Assembly: GCA_016234555.1 (NCBI GenBank)
Contig: JACRBJ010000069.1
Location: forward strand, 88,726-152,725
DNA length: 64,000 bases
From: Chloroflexota bacterium
GTDB taxonomy: Bacteria > Chloroflexota > Anaerolineae > Anaerolineales > Villigracilaceae
Direction: 5' to 3'
In this document: positions 8,307 through 16,554 of the stretch, piece by piece
Numbering within the stretch: the stretch's first letter is position 1
How the letters are laid out: every line of letters begins with the position of its first letter
Notes under the pieces: generated by a model
Databases searched by the model: none
Told to the model about the DNA's origin: nothing
Seen by the model: only the letters and a program-made list of their open reading frames with translations
Made by a program: the position numbers and the translations under genes

Positions 8307-10070
8307 CTAATCGGGGTTGAATGTCTTCGTTGGCGTTGGAGTGCGCGTGGGAGTGAACGTGGGAGTGACAAATGGAGTATTTGTGCGCGTGGGCGTTGAT
8401 GTGCGTGTGGGCGTGGGCGTACTTGTCCGCGTGGCGGTACTGGTTTGTGTCGGCGTGTTCGTCCTTGTCGGCGTATTTGTCGGCGTTACCAGCGGAGTGT
8501 TCGTACGTGTGGGCGTCCTGGTCGGTGTGTTTGTGATAGTTGGCGTGTTGGTGATTGTTGGCGTGCGCGTCGGCGTATACGTCCTGGTAGGTGTATTTGT
8601 GATGGTCGGTGTGTTGGTGATGGTCGGCGTTCGTGTGATGGTGAAGGTCGGCGTAATGGTGCGCGTCGGCGTGATGGTGCGCGTCGGCGTGATGGTGCTC
8701 GTTGGCGTATAGGTGGCGGTGTAGTTGTTGGTATTGGCTGTCACCGTGCATTGCAGTCCGTTGGCGAACTCGAAGGTCAAGGTCACGGTATAGGAGCCGT
8801 TGAATGCGTTATTGTTGAAGTCGGCAAACCAGGTTGCGTTCTGTCCGGTGGTAATGTCCAGGGCTGAATTGCCATCCGAGTTATAACTGATGGGCGAGGT
8901 GCTGATGTTCGCACTGCCGCTGGTGGGATAGTACTGGATGCCGGTAAAGGAGAAATAGTCAAAGACTTTGCCTCCGCCGGTGGTCCACGTCAATACGGTG
9001 TTGACCAGATAGGCGGTCGAGAGATCGTTATTCCTGATCGATGTGCGGAAGGTGTTGCCGGTGAAATAGGTTTGTCCAGACCGAACGTAGATGTTGTCGC
9101 AATCGGGTGTTGGCGTGGCAGTCGGCGTGCGAGTCACAGTCGGCGTGCGAGTCACAGTCGGCGTGCGGGTAATAGTTGGCGTGGCGGTCAGGGTTGGGGT
9201 GCTGGTCAGGGTTGGGGTGCTGGTCAGGGTTGGGGTAAGGGTCGGCGTGGAGGTCCTGGTGGGTGTGGGCGTGGTCGTGGGGGTTGGTGAGTAGGTGGGG
9301 GTGTTGGTGCTGGTGGGCGTGGAGGTCTCTGTGGGTGTATTGGTGATGGTGAATGTGGCAGTGGGTCCAATGTTGGGAAGGCGCGTATTGATGGCGCGCG
9401 AACCGCGGAATTGTTCCACGATACCCTGGCGATAGGATGCAAGATGGATCATCGCGGGTTCGATCTTGAAGAGCGGCAGCACGATAAAGGTGAAATTGTA
9501 GTCCGCCGCGACATATACAACCTGACCCGAGTCGCCGGCATCTTCGGAAAAACCGCTGCCAAGATGACACTCCGCGTAGATGTCGCTGCTCATTAAAGGC
9601 TCTTCAAACCAGCGACCTTCCCTGTTCGAACAGACAGTGACGTTGAAGTAGTTTTCCTTCTGTTCTTTTTCCTCAATCTGCAGCTGGGTGTCACTCGGAG
9701 TTCGGTTTTCAAGAAGGAAAAAACCAATGACGATGCGGCGGGTCTCGTCCTTGATGGAGGGAAGACGCGCCGTATCGATCAAGGTATTCGTTTCATCCAT
9801 GGTCAATACTTCACCGTCATCTTCATCACTGGAACAGTTGCTATTGAGATCGGTGCAGTACGTTGGGTCGAAATTACCTGTAACCGCGTAGCGAATGCCG
9901 AAGCGGGTCGAATTTTCGATGATGATCCAGGCGAACATCAAACGCGAAAACTCGATGATCCCCACGATCATCAATAGCAGAACAGGCAGTACCAGGGCAA
10001 ACTCGATCATGCCCTGCGCGTTTTTTCGGCCGGGCGGTTTTTTATCTGTTTTTTTCAAAAATATCTTCAT
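8307..10070 (-). CDS. TadE-like protein with Thr/Pro-rich linkers and an extra surface domain
   Basis: The 587-residue protein starts with a short basic stretch and the TadE signature AQGMIEFALVLPVLLLMIVGI (about 19-39), a class III prepilin-like cleavage and membrane segment. An extracellular TadE-type region runs to about 230, with several Cys. A Thr/Pro/Arg repeat (about 235-318, units such as TPTLTSTP) leads to a folded domain bounded by CDNIYVRSG and LQCTVTANT (about 322-450), then a second Thr/Pro tail to the end. The domain resembles the C-terminal domain of the 14477-15616 protein. The linkers suggest a stalk projecting from the cell surface. It is last in a minus-strand Tad block and followed by a strong terminator. 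AAAGGG precedes the ATG. Confidence 0.78.
   Translation of the reverse strand: MKIFLKKTDKKPPGRKNAQGMIEFALVLPVLLLMIVGIIEFSRLMFAWIIIENSTRFGIRYAVTGNFDPTYCTDLNSNCSSDEDDGEVLTMDETNTLIDTARLPSIKDETRRIVIGFFLLENRTPSDTQLQIEEKEQKENYFNVTVCSNREGRWFEEPLMSSDIYAECHLGSGFSEDAGDSGQVVYVAADYNFTFIVLPLFKIEPAMIHLASYRQGIVEQFRGSRAINTRLPNIGPTATFTITNTPTETSTPTSTNTPTYSPTPTTTPTPTRTSTPTLTPTLTSTPTLTSTPTLTATPTITRTPTVTRTPTVTRTPTATPTPDCDNIYVRSGQTYFTGNTFRTSIRNNDLSTAYLVNTVLTWTTGGGKVFDYFSFTGIQYYPTSGSANISTSPISYNSDGNSALDITTGQNATWFADFNNNAFNGSYTVTLTFEFANGLQCTVTANTNNYTATYTPTSTITPTRTITPTRTITPTFTITRTPTITNTPTITNTPTRTYTPTRTPTITNTPTITNTPTRTPTRTNTPLVTPTNTPTRTNTPTQTSTATRTSTPTPTRTSTPTRTNTPFVTPTFTPTRTPTPTKTFNPD
9112..9260. repeat. Coding tandem repeats in the Thr/Pro linker
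   Basis: Two runs of near-perfect 18-base units (GTCGGCGTGCGAGTCACA and GTCAGGGTTGGGGTGCTG on the plus strand) are repeated about three times each. They encode six-residue Thr/Pro units in the minus-strand TadE-like gene. Looser copies lie in the tail-coding region at about 8320-8710. They are liable to copy-number change without frameshift. Confidence 0.75.
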
Positions 10071-10136
10071 AATGGTACCCTTTGAAAAGAATGAAATGCT
10101 TTTACAATACCTATTCTCTGTGCCTGGATCGTGGCT

Positions 10137-11771
10137 TTACTTGGAAAGTCTGGTGAGGATGTTCTTGGAAATTTCTAAAAATGCCTCATCCACAACACTT
10201 GCATCCTCTGCGAAAAAGTATAACCCATGATTGGCTGTAACAGGGGGAACCGCCGTCAGGTCATCGCCTGCGTGTTCAGCCATGTAGCGCCCAAGAAATT
10301 CCGCCGAGGCAGGGTCGTAGCTGTTCGTGTAAGACCTGCAATATTCTCCCATGCAAATTGCAAACAGGGTTGCTCCCTGCCCCTTGGGTTGAGGCGCGGC
10401 AATGAAGTCTGCGCCGTCACGCGCATAGTCATCTGCATCGTAATCTGCGCCGTAGGTGTAGGTGGGAGGGGTGGTGGAAGTGTTAACCGTAAAACTATGG
10501 GAAGCGGTTCGTGGGGAGAAAGTATAAGTCGACCAGTCGAAGTTTTCCCAATAGTTGTTGGAATAAGCGAAAAAGTCGTCCCTGAAACCAGGCTCCCAAC
10601 TGGTTACAGCCGGCGGGTTAAAGGAGGCTGGCATTGGATCGAGATCGCGGCAATAGCCGTTATTACCGGGGTATTCCCAGGTATCTACTGGGCATCTTCC
10701 ATCCGGGTAACCAGGAGTGTCAGATGCGTTGGCGGGGCCACCGAAGAGGCTAATCACAACCCAAAAGGAATCCTGACGGGCATTGGCAAATTGGTAGCCG
10801 GCTTCATAAAGCCCGCCCCCGATATTGCTGGGCCCGCAGGTGGTTGGATCAAGATCACCGCTCAAAGTGCCCACGGATTTTGGGTAGCAGGTCTGTGTAA
10901 TATAGGTTGGATTAAAAAAGAGGCAGGGATATAGGTAATCTTTGTTGGCTTCGGGAGGCATTGGGCAGCGGGCAGGTTGGAAGACCTTTAGGTCCCGAAT
11001 GGCAGCCTTGACTTCTGCTTCATCGTCGCTGAGGTCGAGCAGTGTAACCGGCTGACGGAGATCGCCAGCGTTGCTCCCCAAATCCTGTCCTGTGGATGAG
11101 ACCAGCGCTACCTGGTCATAAGGAAAGAACAACTGGTCGACAAAGGCAATTGCCGCATCGATGACCTTTCCCAAAGGTTCGCACCTGTGGGCTGGGTCGT
11201 TCATCAAAGCGTTACAGACCTCCGGGTTTTCCGACGGGTCACCTTTTAATGGGTCTCCAGCCGGATTGGTTTCAAATGCCATGGAGGTGGATGTATCGAT
11301 GACCAGTACCATGTCAACTGAAGCGGCTTCACCGACGGAAGAGGCTGAAATCCACGTCCCGTTCATGCCGACCACTCTCATGAAGCCGAATTGAACATAT
11401 TCCTCGGCAGTGACGCGCACGAGTTTTCGCGAAACTCCATTGTTGTTGGCGGCGCAAAGTGAGGCATCCCATGACGTGCCGGGGACATTACAAGTATAAA
11501 TGGTCACAGTGGCATTGGATTGGTTGAGTTTTAGGAACTCCTCACCGGCTTTTACAAGATCCTGGGGGTCAAAGTTTTTACGAAATTGCGAAGCAGCGGC
11601 AATCGAAGCGGCGTCGATGCCGCGTTTCAGGCGCGCATACTCGATCAGCAGGATGCCGCCGTCGACCATTAAGCCGACAATGGCAACCAATCCCACGATC
11701 GCTGCCGCAATCAGAATGATGGCTTGTCCGCGTTCGGAAAATTTGCGAATTCTTTTTGACATGGTTTTCAT
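10137..11771 (-). CDS. TadG-like pilus assembly protein with von Willebrand A domain
   Basis: The 544-residue protein begins with a basic segment and GQAIILIAAAIVGLVAIVGL (about 15-34), the TadG/Tad N-terminal membrane anchor, followed by VDGGILLIEYARLKRGIDAA, the usual continuation. A vWA domain starts near 150 with the metal-site motif DTSTS at 159-163. The domain carries a long Cys- and aromatic-rich insertion (about 255-480). vWA domains bind metal ions and protein ligands, so this may be a surface adhesin or assembly factor of a Tad-type pilus. Its ATG overlaps the stop of the upstream TadE gene (ATGA), implying translational coupling. Confidence 0.85.
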   Translation of the reverse strand: MKTMSKRIRKFSERGQAIILIAAAIVGLVAIVGLMVDGGILLIEYARLKRGIDAASIAAASQFRKNFDPQDLVKAGEEFLKLNQSNATVTIYTCNVPGTSWDASLCAANNNGVSRKLVRVTAEEYVQFGFMRVVGMNGTWISASSVGEAASVDMVLVIDTSTSMAFETNPAGDPLKGDPSENPEVCNALMNDPAHRCEPLGKVIDAAIAFVDQLFFPYDQVALVSSTGQDLGSNAGDLRQPVTLLDLSDDEAEVKAAIRDLKVFQPARCPMPPEANKDYLYPCLFFNPTYITQTCYPKSVGTLSGDLDPTTCGPSNIGGGLYEAGYQFANARQDSFWVVISLFGGPANASDTPGYPDGRCPVDTWEYPGNNGYCRDLDPMPASFNPPAVTSWEPGFRDDFFAYSNNYWENFDWSTYTFSPRTASHSFTVNTSTTPPTYTYGADYDADDYARDGADFIAAPQPKGQGATLFAICMGEYCRSYTNSYDPASAEFLGRYMAEHAGDDLTAVPPVTANHGLYFFAEDASVVDEAFLEISKNILTRLSK

Positions 11772-12436
11772 TCAGGTTCTCCTGAACGTATCGGCATGAT
11801 GGTGTAGGCTACCAGGTGCAGGGGGTTTGGAATCCATGCCGTCATCCAGGGCAGGTTCAAGACGTGATGGTAGTTGTAATGAAGTTCAACGACCAGAAGT
11901 CCCGCATTGGGGGCGTCAGTCACCCGGGCGTTCTCGATAACTGCCTCTGTGAAAGCGGATGGATAATGCCCATTGGTATCTCCGGGAGAGGGAAACAGAT
12001 GGTACGGTCCTGCGTCCCGCCAAAGAATGGTGTCGCCGCCTTCCGCGCCATAGACCGAGACAATCACGTCATCCTTCGTTGGGTCTAATGCGATCCTGCG
12101 TCCCTGGTAGGTGAGGTCCTCAATGCCGGGATCCAATATTTTTTGTACGTCGTATGCTGTTTCGTAATAAAAACTGTCGTCGTCGGTTACGCCGTCAGCT
12201 AAAAAGGGGTCGTCATTGCTCCAGTAACGAGCCGATTCGCGTGTGGCGTCCAGCAGGGAGAGATAAAAATTCAAAATAAAGCCGAATTCCACCACCCCCG
12301 TAAACAGCATGATGAGAACGGGGAAGGCGATGGCGACTTCCACCAGACTTTGCCCAAAGGATTTACGCACGGTTCTTTTCCGCGGCGGGCTGGCTTTTTT
12401 GAATAACGAATATATTCCTTTTAGCGCTGTTTGCAT
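11768..12436 (-). CDS. TadE-like pseudopilin
   Basis: Predicted 222 residues starting MQTALKGIYSLF. The signature GQSLVEVAIAFPVLIMLFTG (about 27-46) is the TadE membrane segment with the conserved Glu after the cleavage region; EFGFILNFYLSLLDATRESAR continues as in the family. The remaining extracellular part has no second recognised domain. The start is chosen at 12436 because TGAGGACGAA gives a ribosome site; a longer frame to 12592 lacks one and adds a sequence unlike TadE. First gene of a three-gene run with the vWA TadG and the Thr/Pro-rich TadE. Confidence 0.82.
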   Translation of the reverse strand: MQTALKGIYSLFKKASPPRKRTVRKSFGQSLVEVAIAFPVLIMLFTGVVEFGFILNFYLSLLDATRESARYWSNDDPFLADGVTDDDSFYYETAYDVQKILDPGIEDLTYQGRRIALDPTKDDVIVSVYGAEGGDTILWRDAGPYHLFPSPGDTNGHYPSAFTEAVIENARVTDAPNAGLLVVELHYNYHHVLNLPWMTAWIPNPLHLVAYTIMPIRSGEPE

Positions 12437-12580
12437 TTCGTCCTCAATCATCAATTCTATATAATACCCATTAAAACATAAACCCGACATAAGTACCGGC
12501 AGGGGAGCGATCACTGGGCTGTAATGAAGAACGTGGGGAACGAATCGAGCTGGATTAGCCAGTTTTATATGACATAAACA

Positions 12581-12586
12581 ATTATA
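12581..12586 (-). promoter_or_regulatory. Possible -10 for the three-gene TadE/TadG run
   Basis: A minus-strand TATAAT (inside TGGTATATAATTG) lies about 145 bases before the TadE start at 12436. No convincing -35 is seen. The rest of the gap 12437-12715 shows no gene or recognised RNA. Confidence 0.35.
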
Positions 12587-12715
12587 TACCATTGCGCGGA
12601 TAAATCATACCATGCAAGCAACCTGCAACGCTAACAGTTTTGTAAGATTGGACGGCTGTGATGGGGCGGATTTTCCCGATTCAAGGCAGTTCCGGGGCTG
12701 ACTGGGGATAAAATC

Positions 12716-13984
12716 TCACTCGCTGAGGAACACCTCCGGCATTTTGAACACATCGTAGTTTTCCTCATTGTAGTAGAAGATGGGAATGTCATCCTGCCCG
12801 TCCACCTCGATGTAGTAACCGATGATCTGGCTGTGATAGCCGTATTTCGAGTCCATGCCGTTCAGGCGGATATCCCCATGGGGGGCGAAAATTGTGCCAC
12901 GGAAGCGCGAGTTCTCGTCGCCGTTCAGGGCAACACGTCCCTGGTTTTGGATCGGCATGTAGAGCAACAGCCCCTTTTCCCTCCCATGTTGGGGAGCGCT
13001 CAGGGAGATGGCGGCATTTGCCTCGACCCGGAATTCCCCATCCTCCATAATGAGAAGTACGCCCTTCCCTTCAACATTGCTGTTTGCCTTGAAGAGGACA
13101 TCGCCACGGATGCAATATGTGCCGGATTCCAGGGTGGTCACGCCATACGGAGGAAATGTCTCCGCGCCATCCCATTCGCCGGGAGTCATGGTCGTGCCAG
13201 TTAACTCATCCACCGTGGCGACTTTGGAACCGCAGCCCACCTGGGGCATTTGAATCGCAGGTGGAAAGGGAACGGGAACCGCCCCGGTCTGTACCGGGAA
13301 GGGGGTAAAAAGCTTGGGTCTTGGAATATCGGCGCCCCCAACCACCACGACCGGGCTGGTATCCTTGATACGGATGCTGCCACTGCCCATTTGTTTGAGG
13401 GCGCATTCCGTATTGTCTGAATTGACGAAAACTCCCCCGCCCAACAGACTAAGTGTGGCTTCGCCATGAATCCAAAAACCTTTTTTCTGCTCTTCTTCAC
13501 ATCCGCTCTGTGGAGCCAGGCTTACTAGCGCATAGCCATCGAACATCGCCCCGTATTCGGATGGCTTTGTGCGGGTGACGGCGCGAGCCTTGTTTGTCAC
13601 CTGCGGGACGCCAATAACGGATCCGAAATAGGTGTTCAGGTGCGAAGTGATGATGACCTCGATGTACTCGGAGTTCCCCGCGTATGGACCGCTGAGCGGC
13701 GGGGTGTTCATTTCGATGACGCTGGAGACGCCGTCGTTGTTGTATCCGTTTGCTTTGGCGGTGGCAAGAGCGGCGCTGCGCCAGTCGCCCCCGTTGATGC
13801 GGGTGAGGGCGGCGGTGAGGGCGGCGGCGGAGGCGGCAGTCTCCGTCCTGCGACGGTCGATCAGCGCGTTTCCGCCGTCAATCGCCAGCGCGGTCATGCC
13901 GACCAGCCCGATGATTGCGAAGACGATCAGGATGATTGCCTGTCCACGTTCGCCTTTTTTGTCGTTAAAGTTTGGGAATGTCAT
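12716..13984 (-). CDS. Tad-like pilus assembly protein (TadG N-terminal type)
   Basis: Predicted 422 residues. The N-terminus has a basic stretch then GQAIILIVFAIIGLVGMTAL and AIDGGNALIDRRRTETAASA, the TadG-type anchor and heptad region. A long extracellular part follows, with a beta-rich, Gly/Val-rich middle and a C-terminal part containing repeated hydrophobic strands (LLLYMPIQNQGRVALNG, RGTIFAPHGDIRLNG) suggesting a beta-helix or repeat fold. There is no vWA metal site, unlike the 10137 paralogue. The ATG at 13984 overlaps the stop of the upstream TadE gene (ATGA) and is preferred to an upstream alternative at 13993. Last gene of the peptidase-TadE-TadE-Tad operon. Confidence 0.78.
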   Translation of the reverse strand: MTFPNFNDKKGERGQAIILIVFAIIGLVGMTALAIDGGNALIDRRRTETAASAAALTAALTRINGGDWRSAALATAKANGYNNDGVSSVIEMNTPPLSGPYAGNSEYIEVIITSHLNTYFGSVIGVPQVTNKARAVTRTKPSEYGAMFDGYALVSLAPQSGCEEEQKKGFWIHGEATLSLLGGGVFVNSDNTECALKQMGSGSIRIKDTSPVVVVGGADIPRPKLFTPFPVQTGAVPVPFPPAIQMPQVGCGSKVATVDELTGTTMTPGEWDGAETFPPYGVTTLESGTYCIRGDVLFKANSNVEGKGVLLIMEDGEFRVEANAAISLSAPQHGREKGLLLYMPIQNQGRVALNGDENSRFRGTIFAPHGDIRLNGMDSKYGYHSQIIGYYIEVDGQDDIPIFYYNEENYDVFKMPEVFLSE

Positions 13985-14463
13985 GGCGCGCACGCAGGTT
14001 GTAGAATGATATTTGTAGCTGTCCCTGTCAATCGGACAGTGTTCGAGCCAATCAGCCGTCCGATGAAGGGCATCAGGAACGGGTATCGATACGACACATC
14101 GACCCGTATGCTGTTGACTGTACCGTTTGTGATTCCCTGGCAGGCGCCTCCAATTGTCTGCACGGTCACTTTGATGGCATCCATGTCTCGCAGTTGCACT
14201 GGCGAGGAAAAAACCACATCTTCCGCGCGCGGCGAGATGTTACGGGCGCGATTTTCTATCTCTTCCGGATTGGTTGGGTTGAACGAGCCGTAAAACGCCC
14301 CCTCCTGCGCCGCGTCTCTCAACATCGAGTAGGAGAAGATCGCCATACCAAAATCCAGCGTGCCAAGCAACAGCAACACGAGAATCGGCAGGGTGATCGC
14401 CAGCTCGGTCAGGCTTTGTCCACGCTCATTTTGGGTTGTCTTTTTTCTCGATATCGCAGGCAT
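13981..14463 (-). CDS. TadE-like pseudopilin
   Basis: A 160-residue protein with the TadE pattern: basic N-terminus, GQSLTELAITLPILVLLLLG (about 15-34) with the conserved Glu, then LDFGMAIFSYSMLRDAAQEG. The remaining 100 residues are a compact extracellular domain ending near a Cys-containing tail (QPACAP). Size and layout are those of a minimal TadE. It is 13 bases downstream of the larger TadE gene and overlaps the next gene by four bases, so it is translated as part of the operon. Confidence 0.88.
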   Translation of the reverse strand: MPAISRKKTTQNERGQSLTELAITLPILVLLLLGTLDFGMAIFSYSMLRDAAQEGAFYGSFNPTNPEEIENRARNISPRAEDVVFSSPVQLRDMDAIKVTVQTIGGACQGITNGTVNSIRVDVSYRYPFLMPFIGRLIGSNTVRLTGTATNIILQPACAP

Positions 14464-14476
14464 AATGTTCGGACCT

Positions 14477-15616
14477 TTAATGCCTTGAGTCTATGGGATA
14501 GTTGACGCAGCCCGGATTGGAAATCTGGATGATGATCCGCTCTGTGCCGTCGGGGACATCATAAGTTTGGTGGAACACGAAACGGATGACTGATTCACCA
14601 AGCGGGATTTTTGGGTAGTATGCCTTAATATAAGTGGAGGGCGCATAAAGGTCTCCATTCCAGGGCGGCTGATCGTCCAACGTGACTTTTCCAAGTCGTA
14701 GACTGCGGTCCTCACCGCGATGACCCGTGTCATGATTCCATTCCAGGTAGATTTGCGCTACCGAGAGAACATGCCCCGTCTGATTATTGATGCCCATCTT
14801 CATCACATTCCCTTCGATGACGAGCGGTCCATGGAATATACCCGTCAGCCCGGAACAACTGATTATGGTGGAGGTGACGGTTGGCGTGAACGAAGGCAGG
14901 GCGGTGTTGGTTGCGGTGGAAGTTGGGGAGGGTGGTTCCGTATTTCTCGGCGTAACCCCGGGGATGCTGGGTGAGGTTGGGATGTAGGTGGCTGTGGAGG
15001 TTGGCGCGATGGTGGGGGGGCGGGTCACGGTAATCACGGGCGGCGCCGGGGATGGAGTGCTGGTTTCGGCGGCGAAGCCGGTTGGCAGTGCGTTGCCGAC
15101 GATTGGGACGGAGATTAGGAAAGAACGCGCACTGGCAGATACAACCTCCATCGGGTCGAATGGCAGGAGGGTCAGGATTGGCTCATAGGTGGCTGAGACC
15201 TGGACGATGATTCTGTCGCCGTTGCGGACGGGCACCTCGATCGGGCAGGAATCCTCCTCCGGGTTTGGATCAACTCCCTCAATGGGAATCGAAGTTCCAT
15301 CCGGGTTGATTCCGCGGTCATAGGTGATATTGACCTCCTCGAAGGTGATGATGAAGGCGGACTGGTTGGCGACCGCGCGAATGCCTTCGCAGTCCTGATA
15401 AAATGCGACATCGTTGATTTCGCCCGAAGCAGACCCGTAGCGCGCCGCCTGGCGCGATGCATTTGCAACCGAGGAGAAGATGAATATCAGCCGCCCGACT
15501 TCGATGATGCCATAGATCAACATCAACAAAACCGGCAATGCGAGCATGAACTCCACAATTGCCTGTGCGCGTTCCGCGTGAACTTTTTGGGATTGCCGGG
15601 GAATAAATGGTTTCAT
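14477..15616 (-). CDS. TadE-like protein with Thr/Pro linker and C-terminal surface domain
   Basis: The 379-residue protein has AQAIVEFMLALPVLLMLIYG (about 18-37) and the TadE continuation ending near 180. A Pro/Thr/Ser linker (about 190-250) leads to a C-terminal domain that begins CSGLTGIFHGPLVIEGN and ends near ISNPGCVN. The first and last Cys could form a disulfide closing the domain. The same arrangement (Cys, GN, Ile-x-Asn, Leu-x-Trp, terminal Cys) is seen in the 8307-10070 protein, so the two probably share a domain. It sits between prepilin peptidase and a minimal TadE in one operon. Confidence 0.82.
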   Translation of the reverse strand: MKPFIPRQSQKVHAERAQAIVEFMLALPVLLMLIYGIIEVGRLIFIFSSVANASRQAARYGSASGEINDVAFYQDCEGIRAVANQSAFIITFEEVNITYDRGINPDGTSIPIEGVDPNPEEDSCPIEVPVRNGDRIIVQVSATYEPILTLLPFDPMEVVSASARSFLISVPIVGNALPTGFAAETSTPSPAPPVITVTRPPTIAPTSTATYIPTSPSIPGVTPRNTEPPSPTSTATNTALPSFTPTVTSTIISCSGLTGIFHGPLVIEGNVMKMGINNQTGHVLSVAQIYLEWNHDTGHRGEDRSLRLGKVTLDDQPPWNGDLYAPSTYIKAYYPKIPLGESVIRFVFHQTYDVPDGTERIIIQISNPGCVNYPIDSRH

Positions 15617-15640
15617 TTTTCTAATTTATTGATAAGGGGG

Positions 15641-16438
15641 CTAGCCGGGTGTAAATATTCTGACAAATTGTGGAAAGTAGACGATCATTGCGGCTGTGAC
15701 GATGAAATAGGGACCATAGGGGATGAAGGTCATTAATGCGTTGGCTCCATACCTGCCGCTGAAGATGAGCCAGAGGACGATGAAGAGACTGACCAATCCT
15801 CCCAGGAGGATACCATACAAAAGGCAAACCCAGATCAGGGGCCAGCCGAGAATCAACCCAAGAACGGTCACCAGGATGACATCTCCGGAGCCGAGGGCTT
15901 CCTCGTCGTCCACTTCCTGTCCCTGTGCCAGCATGCGCCTGGCGCGGATGCGCGCAAAAAGCACGCCGAGGTAATAAAATGCCATCATGATTAGAAAGCC
16001 GCCCAGCCCGCCCAACAGCGTGGGACCAATTCCGTGGGCGACGATACCAATCACCGCTCCAAAAACCGCGCCGAAGATGCTGGTTGGGTGCAGGATCAGG
16101 CGGTGTTCCATGTCGATCACGAACACGACGCCAAAATAAACGATGAGAACCAAACCCGGAAAATATCCGATTTTCGAGGATGGTTGCAGCCAGGTATAGA
16201 TGCTCGCGGCAAGGATGACGATCTGGACAATCCACAAGCGGAGTTTGCGCCGGTGTCCATTTTTGCAGGAGCGAAACAAAAGATAGTCCCATAGCCCAAA
16301 GGAGGCCCCACACAACTGGCAAATGGGCCGGCTGAAACGCCGGGTATAGGGCAGGACATCCGCCAGATAGTTCACAAGCCATCCTGCGCCCAACCCGAAT
16401 ATGATGGATATTACCAAATTCGTGGGCATGAAATTCAT
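15641..16438 (-). CDS. Prepilin peptidase, A24 family
   Basis: A 265-residue polytopic membrane protein. The aspartyl active-site motifs of A24 peptidases are present: Asp109 in FVIDMEHRLILHP and Asp186 in ALGSGDV. A cytoplasmic Cys cluster (CQLC at 40-43 and Cys58) resembles the metal-binding region of PilD-type enzymes. About seven hydrophobic segments are visible. It would cleave leader peptides of Tad/type IV-like pilins on the cytoplasmic side. First gene of the operon running to 12716; the co-encoded TadE and Tad proteins are its probable substrates. Whether it also methylates the new N-terminus is not clear. Confidence 0.88.
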   Translation of the reverse strand: MNFMPTNLVISIIFGLGAGWLVNYLADVLPYTRRFSRPICQLCGASFGLWDYLLFRSCKNGHRRKLRLWIVQIVILAASIYTWLQPSSKIGYFPGLVLIVYFGVVFVIDMEHRLILHPTSIFGAVFGAVIGIVAHGIGPTLLGGLGGFLIMMAFYYLGVLFARIRARRMLAQGQEVDDEEALGSGDVILVTVLGLILGWPLIWVCLLYGILLGGLVSLFIVLWLIFSGRYGANALMTFIPYGPYFIVTAAMIVYFPQFVRIFTPG

Positions 16439-16554
16439 TATAATTCCAATTGTGTTTGCCAGACAAAGTCGATTTTAGCGTAAGATAGCTGCAATGTTTT
16501 CGGATAACATTTGAGATTACCTTACAATTTTGAAGATATTCAAAGGAGATTTTG

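Noticed and set aside
8006..8371. 121-codon minus-strand frame upstream of glmS
   Set aside because: It overlaps the ribozyme, a terminator and the end of the TadE-like gene, and shows no protein-like composition.
8293..8751. His/Asp/Ala-rich minus-strand frame resembling a metal-binding protein
   Set aside because: It is a frame-shifted reading of the Thr/Pro repeat of the TadE-like gene.
9112..9260. Regular short repeats that could suggest a CRISPR array
   Set aside because: Units are 18 bases, adjacent with no spacers and in frame with a Thr/Pro-coding region.
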